DNA from: Chryseobacterium bernardetii
GTDB lineage: Bacteria > Bacteroidota > Bacteroidia > Flavobacteriales > Weeksellaceae
DNA length: 64,000 nucleotides
Direction: 5' to 3'
Assembly (NCBI RefSeq): GCF_003815975.1
Contig: NZ_CP033932.1
Coordinates: 3,825,501-3,889,500, forward strand
Positions 54,222 to 63,151 of the stretch are shown here, piece after piece. The notes beneath the pieces were generated by a model. That model was not told where the DNA came from and searched no databases. It saw only the letters and a program-made list of their open reading frames with translations. Every line of letters begins with the position of its first letter. Position 1 is the first letter of the stretch. The position numbers and the translations under genes are program-made.

Positions 54222-54816
54222 GAATACCGATCTTTCCGGTCTTATCTTCTATCGTATAATTCAAAGCCTTTGCCAAAACAAAAATATGATCAAGATTTTC
54301 CATTAATTGTTTACGTCCTTCAGTTCTCAACTGGTTTTGATCGATGGATTTAATTGCTGTTTCCTTAGCCTTAGCCGTTACATTTTTAATATCCTTTTCA
54401 GAAATTCTATTGAAAAATGAATCATCCATAGATTGGATTTCAACGCTTGGTGTAATCCTGATGTCTGCATCAGGAAGCTCAGTGATCACCAGTTTTTTAT
54501 TGATGGAATCTACCTCAATCTTCATTTTATTAAGGTCATAAGAAACTTGTGCATTGGTTTTGGTAAAGGTAATGATGCTGTTACTGGAAACTTCTTTTCC
54601 CATAAATTCGTACCCCATTTTGGTTTTCTGCATGGTGGAATTGTTCTGTTCTATTACCACCATCTTATTCATTTTGGAGATCTGGTTGGTCAGAATATAG
54701 TACTCTGACTTTTCCGTTTTTCCGCCAAGATTCAGACAGGATTTAAGTCCAAAAAACAGGAGTACCATAGCACCGGCACCGGCCACAAACGATAAAATTG
54801 GCTTATAATTTCTCAA
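54211..54816 (-). CDS. DUF4230-like membrane-anchored protein
   Basis: A 201-residue protein with one N-terminal membrane helix (about 6-27) and an extracytoplasmic domain. Features recalling DUF4230 are YYILTNQISKMNKMVVIEQ, AQVSYDLNKMKIEVDSINKK, and a late ELPDADIRITPSVEIQSMDD. The function of the family is unknown; the arrangement is that of periplasmic assembly or scaffold proteins. It is two bases from the thioredoxin-like gene upstream and is likely co-transcribed with it. Confidence 0.7.
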   Translation of the reverse strand: MRNYKPILSFVAGAGAMVLLFFGLKSCLNLGGKTEKSEYYILTNQISKMNKMVVIEQNNSTMQKTKMGYEFMGKEVSSNSIITFTKTNAQVSYDLNKMKIEVDSINKKLVITELPDADIRITPSVEIQSMDDSFFNRISEKDIKNVTAKAKETAIKSIDQNQLRTEGRKQLMENLDHIFVLAKALNYTIEDKTGKIGILGL

Positions 54817-54818
54817 AT

Positions 54819-55382
54819 CTATTTAAAAATTTCTTTAATTACAGATGAGTCATTCTTTTTCAGAATTTCTGCTAAATCTCTTTCAATATATCCGCTGGTA
54901 GGCATTTCTACAATTCTTCCTACTTCCTTTCCATATCTTTTCAGGATAATGGTAGGAACTTTCTGGATGTTGTAAAGGGATTCATCTCCGCTGGGAGATT
55001 CTTTTTTACGGTTAACCGCAATAATGGTCATTTTATTTTCCGTGTAACCTACCTCTTCCAATATCCTGGTAAGCCTTGGGAAATCCCTGTGACTGTCTTC
55101 ACACCAGGTTCCCATAAAAACAATAACATCATAAGATCCCAGTCTTTCCTTTCTCAGTTCACTGATCGCTTTCTGGTCCAGAGCATATTCATCATGTTCC
55201 TTTACATACCAATCTGCATAAGGGGCTTTTAAGAACTGCTCTTTCAATTGATGTCCCAGAAGCATTTTACCATCTTTTTCAGTTGTAACTTCCCGGTTAA
55301 CCACTACCTTTTGAGCACTAAGCTGTTGGGCAGCTAAAAATAAACTTGAAACGGCAACAATATTCGTAATAAATTTTTTCAT
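54819..55382 (-). CDS. Periplasmic thioredoxin-like protein with a single active-site Cys
   Basis: A 187-residue secreted protein (signal peptide ending FLAAQQLSAQ). The thioredoxin fold is recognised by VIVFMGTWCEDSHRDFPRLT and the cis-Pro region IQKVPTIILKRYGKEVGRI. The active site is C-E-D-S, so the second cysteine is lost and normal disulfide exchange is not expected. It could be a reductase-dependent isomerase-like or binding protein. It lies in a probable operon with the MazG-like and DUF4230 genes. Confidence 0.82.
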   Translation of the reverse strand: MKKFITNIVAVSSLFLAAQQLSAQKVVVNREVTTEKDGKMLLGHQLKEQFLKAPYADWYVKEHDEYALDQKAISELRKERLGSYDVIVFMGTWCEDSHRDFPRLTRILEEVGYTENKMTIIAVNRKKESPSGDESLYNIQKVPTIILKRYGKEVGRIVEMPTSGYIERDLAEILKKNDSSVIKEIFK

Positions 55383-55385
55383 ATT

Positions 55386-55853
55386 TTATTTTTCAATAAT
55401 TGACTTTAGATCAGCAGGAGAGTAATATTTATTTTTTAATACTTTATGGTCTGCTTTTCTGTATACATTGAACTTTTCACCAGATTTCTCATAAAAAGAT
55501 TCTACATCTTTTTCTTTATAAAATTCAACGGTTTCATTAGCCTGTTCTTCATTATCGCATGCTTTTGACATATTGGAACGCTGAACTTCGTTGAATAGCT
55601 CTACAAATTTGTTGCCAAGTCCGAATTCCAGTACAGCACCACTTAAAACGTATTGCAAATCACAAAGAGCATCTGCAATTTCTACAATATTATTATCTGC
55701 AATTGCTTGCTTTAACTCATTAAGTTCTTCCTGTAGAAGTTCTACTCTAAGATTACATCTTTCCGGAGAAGGAATTTGTGGGGTGTCTAGAATAGGGGCT
55801 TTGAAAGTAGTATGGAATTCTGCTACTTGGTTCAAACTATCAATTTTATCCAT
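55386..55853 (-). CDS. MazG-like nucleotide pyrophosphohydrolase
   Basis: A 155-residue all-alpha NTP pyrophosphohydrolase-like protein. The metal-binding pattern is visible as LRVELLQEELNELKQAIADN and VEIADALCDLQYVLSG (ExxE...ExxD). The family hydrolyses nucleotides such as dNTPs or phosphoribosyl-ATP. HisIE already provides the histidine step, so this one is more likely a house-cleaning enzyme. It is three bases upstream of the thioredoxin-like gene and is probably the first gene of that operon. Confidence 0.85.
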   Translation of the reverse strand: MDKIDSLNQVAEFHTTFKAPILDTPQIPSPERCNLRVELLQEELNELKQAIADNNIVEIADALCDLQYVLSGAVLEFGLGNKFVELFNEVQRSNMSKACDNEEQANETVEFYKEKDVESFYEKSGEKFNVYRKADHKVLKNKYYSPADLKSIIEK

Positions 55854-56029
55854 GAAATTTTTTATTTATCACAAAGATAGAAAACGATTTGTTAATGGTG
55901 AAATATAGAATACAAAATAAGGGTGGTAAATTCCTACTTTCTTAAACCTCGTATAATACGGTTTTAATTGATTTTGTATATAATAATCAGCGAAGGTCCG
56001 TGTTTAAATTAATTCTTTAGGGAATAAAA

Positions 56030-56053
56030 AACCACAACTCTTCAGCTGTGGTT
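56030..56053 (-). terminator. Terminator after the Cys-rich protein gene
   Basis: AACCACA and TGTGGTT form a stem around a loop of ten bases, with a T run following on the - strand. Confidence 0.75.
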
Positions 56054-56084
56054 CATTTAATTTGTTGACTGTGTTCAGTTTTAA

Positions 56085-56510
56085 TTACTCCAGTTCCTGA
56101 TACTCCCAGATCCCTGATATCTTTAAAATTTCCAGCCCCGGTTGCTTTTCTCCATAGCCAAACACACAAAAATAACGGGTCTGGCAAGCTGTACACTGAG
56201 TTCCAAAATAAAGAGTCGGCAGATCATTAACCGTTAATTCTCCATAATGCTGCATCCTCTGTGAGGTCTCATTAATCATTTGATGGTTTAATAGCTCAGA
56301 TTTTGATAGCACTTTGTCTTCATGATAGATTTGAAGAATAGGAAAGCCCGAGTGATAGGGAGATATTTCAACAGTATTTTCATGGCCGCATTCACAGCAG
56401 GTAAATCTGACTATTGCAGCTGGAATGGCTTCTTCATTGATGAATTTATCTTTTTGAAGCAAAACTTTCTTACCGGTCTTTATCTTTTTTGATATTGAAT
56501 ACATCTGCAT
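56085..56510 (-). CDS. Small Cys-rich protein following the TNT gene, candidate immunity protein
   Basis: A 141-residue cytoplasmic protein (no signal) with two CxxC pairs that may bind zinc: FTCCECGHENTVEI and GTQCTACQTRYFCVFGYG. It starts five bases after the TNT-domain lipoprotein gene on the same strand and shares its transcript. Position is that of an immunity or accessory protein. No match to the M. tuberculosis immunity factor IFT or another known family is seen. Candidate role only. Confidence 0.6.
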   Translation of the reverse strand: MQMYSISKKIKTGKKVLLQKDKFINEEAIPAAIVRFTCCECGHENTVEISPYHSGFPILQIYHEDKVLSKSELLNHQMINETSQRMQHYGELTVNDLPTLYFGTQCTACQTRYFCVFGYGEKQPGLEILKISGIWEYQELE

Positions 56511-56515
56511 TTAAT

Positions 56516-57232
56516 TTAGTTCTGAATGACTGTTCCTACCAGGTTAGGATATTTTCCGCTTGGGCTTTTTTTAATGGTAATTTTTATATATCCTTCTTCT
56601 GCTAATTTATTCCAAGTTTTTGGATATCCGGTATTAATATCTACAGGAATTTTCCACATGGTCTGTTTTCCGTTTCCGGTTTGATTGAACCAGGGAATAA
56701 TATCTGCCGTTTGGGATTTAAAGGGTAATGCATTAAGAACATCTATTTCGTAATAAAAATCATATTTGTTCTCAGGCTGATTTAACGCTCTTTCAGCGAA
56801 AGTATATACATGGCCATTAATAATCGGGCTGGTAAAGTTTCCTCCTAATGTTGGGTTTCCTGTTCCATTATAAGTTCCCACAGCACCACTGTATCTGTCA
56901 TATTTTTGACCGGCCTGTATGGCTACATCGTCTACGATATTATATCCGCCATTAGCTGGCGGCCAGCCACTATTCAGGTTATTGGTCTGGAATAGTTTTT
57001 CCAGCTCTTTCCAGCTTCCCTGTTTGTACAGATCAAATGCCTGATTTCTGATGGTTTGGTTTACTTTGTTCTCAGGATCATAAGTTGTTGCAAAATCATC
57101 GGCATTTTTGTAGAATACAATTTTAACAGGACTTGGTTTGATAACAATTTCTTCTTCTCTGTCATCAGAGCTACAAGCCACGGAAAAAGATGCTATGGCC
57201 AGAAAAAAGAAGTACTTAAATAAATGTTTCAT
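56516..57232 (-). CDS. Lipoprotein with TNT-type NAD glycohydrolase domain
   Basis: A 238-residue lipoprotein (signal to SVAC, lipid Cys20, then an acidic DDREEE linker). From about residue 88 the sequence follows the tuberculosis necrotizing toxin (TNT, DUF4237) pattern: SGWPPANGGY, QKYDRYSG with R113, GNFTSPI, TFAERALNQPENKYDFYYEI and IIPWFNQTGNGKQTMWKIP with Q190. TNT enzymes hydrolyse NAD+. In known TNTs the Arg of the DR-x-G turn and a Gln after the GxG turn are needed for activity (from memory); both have counterparts here. An unusual insertion (YNGTGNPTLGG) lies between R113 and GNFTSP. The lipid anchor suggests envelope display or export. Confidence 0.72.
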   Translation of the reverse strand: MKHLFKYFFFLAIASFSVACSSDDREEEIVIKPSPVKIVFYKNADDFATTYDPENKVNQTIRNQAFDLYKQGSWKELEKLFQTNNLNSGWPPANGGYNIVDDVAIQAGQKYDRYSGAVGTYNGTGNPTLGGNFTSPIINGHVYTFAERALNQPENKYDFYYEIDVLNALPFKSQTADIIPWFNQTGNGKQTMWKIPVDINTGYPKTWNKLAEEGYIKITIKKSPSGKYPNLVGTVIQN

Positions 57233-57571
57233 ATAAAAAAATTAAATTATGTGAAATTTAAATAGGTATTATCAGGGATGCAGGCCAATGCAATCTCAGG
57301 TATATGTGATGGTTTTTTAGTGCTTCTGCTAATTAAAAATATTGATGATACTTCATGAATTAGAAAAGAACAGGATAGTTTATTGTTACAAGAGCCATTG
57401 AAGCTTCCCTTCAATACGAGCCAGATAACGGTACAATAAAAGAATAATATTTGATGGCAAAATTAACCAAAATTACAATAGAAGAGGATATTATTTTTTA
57501 CTAAAAACAATATCATTGAAATTAATTACATAAATATTGTTATTTTAAATAATAAAATGCAATAATTAAAG
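57233..57571. other. Intergenic stretch without genes
   Basis: AT-rich sequence between the TNT lipoprotein gene and the metalloprotease terminator. I see no ORF with coding character, RNA gene or repeat. It presumably holds the - strand promoter of the lipoprotein, but no good TAnnTTTG box is evident. Confidence 0.5.
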
Positions 57572-57601
57572 AAAAAAGACCGCTCATATGAGTGGTCTTT
57601 T
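57572..57601 (-). terminator. Terminator after the shorter T9SS metalloprotease gene
   Basis: A GACCGCTCAT/ATGAGTGGTC stem with a G-T pair is flanked by A and T runs. The element lies just beyond the stop of the - strand gene. Confidence 0.85.
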
Positions 57602-57622
57602 CCAATTTATATCTAAGCAAAC

Positions 57623-59854
57623 TTATTTTTTGATAAATATTTTTGATAGTTTTTCAATCTGGATCACATAGTTTCCTGTTGCCAGCCTGCTTACGTTCAC
57701 AGTTCCATTTTGAAGCGAACCGTCCATTACAAGTTTTCCGGACATGTCATAGATTTTAAAACTTTCTGATTTGGTATTTGAAAGCGTCAGAATATCCTTT
57801 ACCGGATTTGGATAGAGTTTAACTTCCGTGGAAGCTGCTGCCAGTTGGTTTTCTGCAGTTGATAACCCACTGGTGGTTACAGCAATATTGGAATTATTTA
57901 CATCAAAGAAGATGTGATTGCTTCCTTTTACCATAATTCTTCCTAAAAGGGTTGCAATATTAGGAATGACTACAGCTTCTGAACCATCATTAGGTGTTCC
58001 TGCCAATAGAGTAGTCCAGGTTTCTCCATTATCTGTAGACCAAAGGATATCAACGTTGGCTGCATTGATATTATTGGCGGTTGTTCCTGCCACATCCCAG
58101 GTTACTGTTTGTAAACTTCCTCCTACATAAGATACGGAAGTATTCTGAGAAGTAACAAGGAAAGGCCCGGCAAGAGCATTTACTGTGATTTTAGCATCAT
58201 CAGAATTGTTTCCTGCACCCCCTAATCTGTTGTCTCTAACAGTAAATCTGAAATTAAGATCTCTTGTAACGGAAGATAATGCTTCAACATTGATTTCATC
58301 TCCCATTGTTACCATTTCTCCCTTTAAAATAGTTGCCATTTGAGGAAAATATCTTACCGGAGAAGCTGCAGGAACCCATGATCTGAATGTAGGCCCGGCA
58401 GTTTTTGTAGCTGTAGCTGCAGAATTGCTTCCTGTTTGGGAAGAAGTTCCATAATCCATCTGCTCCCAGATGTAAGTGAGAGAATCCCCATCTGCATCAG
58501 TTCCTGAACCCGTTAGTACAAAAGGCGTACTTTGAGGGATTGTATAATCTGCTCCTGCATTGGCTGTAGGAATATTATTTCCTGTAGGTGTATTTACAGA
58601 ACAGGTTTTTGTTTTAATATTGTCTGTGATCTGTTCAATACTGCGGGCATGAAAAAACGGATTTGAGTTTTTCTGTACATCATAAGGTGTAATTCCTGCA
58701 TATCCCATAATGGTAGATCCGGAACCTGGTTCTACAGGCTGAAGACCATCTTGTGTTGTATATGAAAAGGTATGGTTCCCCCCAAACTGATGTCCCATTT
58801 CGTGAGCAACAAAATCAATATCAAAAGTATCTCCGGAAGGAATACCGTTAGAAGGTGAGGTATAGCCGCTTCCTTTATAATTTTCAGGATAGGTGGTTCC
58901 CTGATAGACATAAGTTGTCATATCATTGCTGCATATACATCCGATGCACCCAGCGTTTCCACCGCCTCCTGTAGCACCGAATAAGTGTCCGATATCAAAA
59001 TTTGCATTCCCTATTTTTGAACTCAGGTCATTCATAAGCTCAAGGTTCCATTTGTTCATTTGCAAGGATTCAGAAAAGGGATCACTATTAGCATCAGTAT
59101 AAACAATAACATCATTGTTAGGAATCAGAACCATCCTTGCAGCAAAGTCATTTTCAAAAATACCATTCACACGGGTTAAGGTATTATTCATGGCAGCTAG
59201 AGCATTAGCCTTAGTTCCTCCAAAATAAGCTGCATATTCTCCCGTACAGGACAATGCCAATCTGAAGGTTCTTAATATTGCATCATCAGCATTTTTAGCT
59301 GTTACCAGGGAAGTTCCTTTTTGTGCAGATTCCAGTACTTTGCATTCAAAATTATTCAGATCGCTTTTTCTATCTGATCGTTTATATACTGCATACGTAG
59401 AAAGATCTTTAGTATAAGGCTCAATGAAAACGGCGGATTTATCACCATAAATTTCCATAGATGATAAGCCTAGAGAAGAAATACTGAAATAAACTGTTGA
59501 TGTCTTATCTTGTAGTCCCTGGCCAATATAGGATTTAATATCCGGATATTTAGCAGCCAATTCGGGATCGAAATTTGAGTTTTCCGTTACAGTGAAATGT
59601 TCCATCTTTCCAGATGAATTGGGAAGAGAAATAATAACCGATGATTTTTCTGTGGCTCTTTTTGGAGTTTTTGCCAATACATTTTTTAACCCATTAATGT
59701 CCAGATGAAAAATTCTCGGATCATTTATATTTTTCATATTCTCATAAACAGAAGATGAGCTTTCCTTAGATCTTCTAGACCACAGACGGTCTGTTTGTGC
59801 AGAAGAAACGCCGGACAATACCAGCATTCCCATCATTAATAATTCTTTTTTCAT
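57623..59854 (-). CDS. Secreted M12B-like zinc metalloprotease with T9SS tail (short paralogue)
   Basis: A 743-residue exported protease. I start it at ATG 59854 (MKKELLMMGMLVLSGVSSAQ, signal peptide); eight further codons are open upstream. A propeptide region (about 20-190) precedes a reprolysin-like catalytic domain with DFVAHEMGHQFGGNHTF (zinc HExxHxxGxxH) and the Met-turn STIMGYAGI. Cys-rich GCIGCICSND suggests disulfides. Beta-sandwich domains follow, then a type A T9SS tail (VKLYPNPVKDILTLSN). It is a clear paralogue of the longer gene directly upstream (60014-62947), lacking that protein's FN3 and GEVED modules. The target proteins are unknown. Confidence 0.9.
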   Translation of the reverse strand: MKKELLMMGMLVLSGVSSAQTDRLWSRRSKESSSSVYENMKNINDPRIFHLDINGLKNVLAKTPKRATEKSSVIISLPNSSGKMEHFTVTENSNFDPELAAKYPDIKSYIGQGLQDKTSTVYFSISSLGLSSMEIYGDKSAVFIEPYTKDLSTYAVYKRSDRKSDLNNFECKVLESAQKGTSLVTAKNADDAILRTFRLALSCTGEYAAYFGGTKANALAAMNNTLTRVNGIFENDFAARMVLIPNNDVIVYTDANSDPFSESLQMNKWNLELMNDLSSKIGNANFDIGHLFGATGGGGNAGCIGCICSNDMTTYVYQGTTYPENYKGSGYTSPSNGIPSGDTFDIDFVAHEMGHQFGGNHTFSYTTQDGLQPVEPGSGSTIMGYAGITPYDVQKNSNPFFHARSIEQITDNIKTKTCSVNTPTGNNIPTANAGADYTIPQSTPFVLTGSGTDADGDSLTYIWEQMDYGTSSQTGSNSAATATKTAGPTFRSWVPAASPVRYFPQMATILKGEMVTMGDEINVEALSSVTRDLNFRFTVRDNRLGGAGNNSDDAKITVNALAGPFLVTSQNTSVSYVGGSLQTVTWDVAGTTANNINAANVDILWSTDNGETWTTLLAGTPNDGSEAVVIPNIATLLGRIMVKGSNHIFFDVNNSNIAVTTSGLSTAENQLAAASTEVKLYPNPVKDILTLSNTKSESFKIYDMSGKLVMDGSLQNGTVNVSRLATGNYVIQIEKLSKIFIKK

Positions 59855-59875
59855 TTTGCGTGATTTTTTATAGAT

Positions 59876-59883
59876 CAAAAATA
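59876..59883 (-). promoter_or_regulatory. Promoter -7 element of the shorter metalloprotease
   Basis: The complement reads TATTTTTG, 22 bases before the chosen ATG at 59854; this also argues against using the longer frame. Confidence 0.5.
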
Positions 59884-59964
59884 GTAAAAAATATTAACAA
59901 CTAATTATTCTTTTTTAGAATAATTAAAAATAATAATCAACTCTCTGAGTATAAACAGATAAAA

Positions 59965-59989
59965 AAACTGCCCTGTTATAGGGCAGTTT
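59965..59989 (-). terminator. Terminator after the longer T9SS metalloprotease gene
   Basis: AAACTGCCCT pairs with AGGGCAGTTT around GTTAT, with a T run next on the - strand. Confidence 0.88.
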
Positions 59990-60013
59990 CACATCGTTTA
60001 AATTTTATAATGA

Positions 60014-62947
60014 CTAGTTCTTAACAAATCGTTTAGAAACTTCACCTATCTGGATCATATAAGCTCCTTTAATCAAGTTACTTACATTCACAGATCCTCT
60101 CTGAAGTTTTCCTGAACCAACTACTTTTCCACCCATATCAAATATTTTGTAATCTTCAGAAGTAGTGTTGGAGATATACATGATATCTTTTACCGGGTTA
60201 GGATATAGCTTAATATCAGTCATCAGATCTTTCGTATTGGAAAGTTCTCCTCTTCCTGAAGATGTAATATTAACGGTATAATCTTCAACCTGTCCGTATG
60301 TATATGCTTCACAGGATGAAGTAGGAACTGAGCTGTATTTCATCATTACTCTCATTCTTGTTGTACCAAGAACTGCTGTAGATGGAATAGTAACTGATCC
60401 TGTAACCGGACTTGTTGTAGAACCTGTTTTTGTCCAAACAAGCTCGCCACTGTCTGCAAAGCTGCCGTTTCCGTTATAATCAATATAAACTGCATAAGCT
60501 TCACTGTATTTCGTAGAAGTCCAAACAGGAGTGATAGAAAGCGTGTAAGCCGTTCCTCTTGTCACATTGGTAGAGACAGAAGTAAAGTTTTCATAACCTG
60601 CAGTTCCTGTTGAAGTATTGTTGATGGTACCGAATTTCACATTACCAATTCTTTCATCAGCAGTATTAGATGCAGAAGCAGAACAATAAGTAACCGTTCC
60701 ACCACCTGCAAGTGTTGTAACGTTCACCGTATTACTTGAAGAAGAAGCATTACCTGCTGCATCTTTTGCTTTCACAGAGAAGCTGTAAGTAGTGGACGGA
60801 GTTAAGTTTGTTACTGTATAAGTAGTAGAAGCTGTAGAACCGATTAATGAGGCGCCCATATACACATCATATCCTGTAACCCCTACATTATCTGTAGCGC
60901 CTGACCAGGAAAGGTTGGTACTGATAGAAGTAGTTCCTGAAGCCGCAAGGGTAGGTGCAGTAGGAGCAACCGTATCAGGTGTTCCTGACCCTGCATTTAC
61001 AGAAATATTAGCATTGTTTACATCAAAGAAAATATGATTGGATCCTTTTACCATAATTCTTCCTGTAGTGGTAGAAACATTAGGAATAGTTACAGCCTGT
61101 GAGCCATCGTTAGGTGTTGCTGATAATAGAGTAGTCCATGTATTTCCGTTGTCTGTAGACCAAAGAATGTCTACATTGGCGGTGTTTACACCATTAGCAG
61201 TAGTTCCTGCCACATCCCAGGTTACGGTTTGTGAGCTTCCACCTGCATAAGTAGTTGCTGCGTTTTGGGAAGTAACTGCAAAAGGTCCTGCAGTACTGTT
61301 TACCGTAATCACTGCATCATCTGAATTATTTCCGGATCCGCCAGCCTTGTTATCACGAACGGTAAATCTGAAATTTAATGTTCTGGCTACTGAAGAAAGT
61401 GCTTCTACAGTAATTTCAGAACCTGCAGTAGTGGTTGATCCTGCTAAAATAGAAGCCATTCTTGGGAAATATCTTGTAGGAACGGTTGTTGGTGTCCAGG
61501 ATCTGAAATTCGGTCCTGAAGCTTTTGTTGCACTTGCAGCAGAACTTGCTCCGGTTTGAGAAGAAGATGCATTATCCATCTGTTCCCAGATATAAGTTAA
61601 AGAATCACCGTCAGCATCTGTTCCGGTTCCGGTTAATACGAATGGAGTACCTTTTGGAATGGTGTAGTCTAACCCTGCATTAGCTGTTGGAATTGAGTTT
61701 CCTGTATTGGTATTTACAGAGCAGGTTTTAGCTTTAATATTATTGGTGATCTGCTGAATACTGATGGCATGGAAAAATGCGTCAGAGTGAGGCTGAACGT
61801 CCTGGCTGGTAATTCCGGCATATCCCATAATGGTTGATCCTGAACCAGGTTCCATATTAGCTCCTGTTCCTTCATTATTCATAGAGAAGGTGTGGTTTCC
61901 ACCGAACTGGTGCCCCATTTCGTGAGCTACATAATCGATATCGAAATTATCTCCTGATGGAATTGCGTCTGCAGGAGACGTGTAGCCACTACCTTTTGAG
62001 CCGTTTGTACAGATACATCCTATACATCCGGCATTTCCACCACCTCCGGAAGCTCCGAACAAGTGACCGATATCATAATTAGCTTCTCCGATAACAGAAG
62101 TTAAAGTGCTCTGTAATTGGGAGTTCCAGTTGCTCATTCCTGATGCGGCAGAATAAGGGTCTGTAGAAGCATTGGTATAAATTACTGCATCATTGTTGGC
62201 GATAAGAACCATTCTTGCTGCAAAATCTTTTTCGAAAACACCATTTACACGGGTCATTGTGCTGTTCATTGCAGCTAATGCCTGAGCTTTTGTCCCTCCA
62301 AAATAAGCCGTATATTCTCCTGTACAGGATAATGCCAGTCTGAATGTTCTTAGTGTAGAATCGTCAGCATTAGGTCTTGCTGCAATACTTGTATTAGATA
62401 CACCTTTCTTGGCAACGTCTATTACAGTACACTCAAATTTGCTAAGATCATCGTTTTTGTCAGATTTTTTGTAAACAACATAAGTAGAAAGATCTTTTGC
62501 ATAAGGCTCAATAAACACTGCAGATTTATCACCATAAATCTCCATAGATGATAATCCCAGTGGAGAGACACTGAAATATACTGTTGAATTTGGATCTTCA
62601 AGCCCCTGGCCTACATAAGATTTGATGTCCGGGTATTTTGCAGCGAGTTCAGGAGTAAAGTTGGAATTTTCTCTTACTTTAAAGCTTTCCATTCTGCCAT
62701 CAGAGTTCGGAAATGAGATGATAACTTCTGACTTTTCGCCGGCAGCCAATCTCTTTGGAGCCTTTGCCAAAGCATTCTTCAAACCGTTAATATTCAGACT
62801 GAATAATTTAGGATTTCGAATTCCTAATTTGTTTTCAAAAGTCTCCGAAGAGCTTTTTGAGAATTCCTGAGACCAAAGACGGTCAGTTTGTGCGAATGAA
62901 GCTCCGGTAATAAGAAGCATTCCAAGTAGGGTTAATTGTCTTTTCAT
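60014..62947 (-). CDS. Secreted M12B-like zinc metalloprotease with FN3, GEVED and T9SS domains (long paralogue)
   Basis: A 977-residue exported protease. Order: signal peptide (ending LITGASFAQ), propeptide, catalytic domain with DYVAHEMGHQFGGNHTF and STIMGYAGI, Cys-rich GCIGCICTN, beta-sandwich domains (to about 650), a fibronectin type III domain (about 655-745: APTLAASGTTSISTNLSWSG; TPSTTYSFSVKAKDAAGN), a GEVED domain (about 750-895: VYIDYNGNGSF, ending YTYGQVEDYTVNI) and a type A T9SS tail (IKLYPNPVKDIMYISN). The added modules probably bind surfaces or glycans. It is an adjacent duplicate of the shorter gene at 57623-59854. Confidence 0.92.
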   Translation of the reverse strand: MKRQLTLLGMLLITGASFAQTDRLWSQEFSKSSSETFENKLGIRNPKLFSLNINGLKNALAKAPKRLAAGEKSEVIISFPNSDGRMESFKVRENSNFTPELAAKYPDIKSYVGQGLEDPNSTVYFSVSPLGLSSMEIYGDKSAVFIEPYAKDLSTYVVYKKSDKNDDLSKFECTVIDVAKKGVSNTSIAARPNADDSTLRTFRLALSCTGEYTAYFGGTKAQALAAMNSTMTRVNGVFEKDFAARMVLIANNDAVIYTNASTDPYSAASGMSNWNSQLQSTLTSVIGEANYDIGHLFGASGGGGNAGCIGCICTNGSKGSGYTSPADAIPSGDNFDIDYVAHEMGHQFGGNHTFSMNNEGTGANMEPGSGSTIMGYAGITSQDVQPHSDAFFHAISIQQITNNIKAKTCSVNTNTGNSIPTANAGLDYTIPKGTPFVLTGTGTDADGDSLTYIWEQMDNASSSQTGASSAASATKASGPNFRSWTPTTVPTRYFPRMASILAGSTTTAGSEITVEALSSVARTLNFRFTVRDNKAGGSGNNSDDAVITVNSTAGPFAVTSQNAATTYAGGSSQTVTWDVAGTTANGVNTANVDILWSTDNGNTWTTLLSATPNDGSQAVTIPNVSTTTGRIMVKGSNHIFFDVNNANISVNAGSGTPDTVAPTAPTLAASGTTSISTNLSWSGATDNVGVTGYDVYMGASLIGSTASTTYTVTNLTPSTTYSFSVKAKDAAGNASSSSNTVNVTTLAGGGTVTYCSASASNTADERIGNVKFGTINNTSTGTAGYENFTSVSTNVTRGTAYTLSITPVWTSTKYSEAYAVYIDYNGNGSFADSGELVWTKTGSTTSPVTGSVTIPSTAVLGTTRMRVMMKYSSVPTSSCEAYTYGQVEDYTVNITSSGRGELSNTKDLMTDIKLYPNPVKDIMYISNTTSEDYKIFDMGGKVVGSGKLQRGSVNVSNLIKGAYMIQIGEVSKRFVKN

Positions 62948-63097
62948 ATTAAAATATTGTTTTTATTATGGTAAATCGAAATTAATAAAAAATCTATTAT
63001 GAAAAACAAAAATTTTTAAGAGAATTTTAGAACTTTCATTTAATATATTATGCAATACATTGAATTTCTTTGAATTAACATTGTCCCAAAATGAAAA

Positions 63098-63126
63098 AAT
63101 GACATGCATAATTTACGCATGTCATT
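63098..63126 (-). terminator. Terminator after the DinB gene
   Basis: AATGACATGC pairs with GCATGTCATT around nine bases, followed on the - strand by CATTTTTT. Confidence 0.85.
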
Positions 63127-63151
63127 CATTATCAGTTAAAATAATTTTCAG

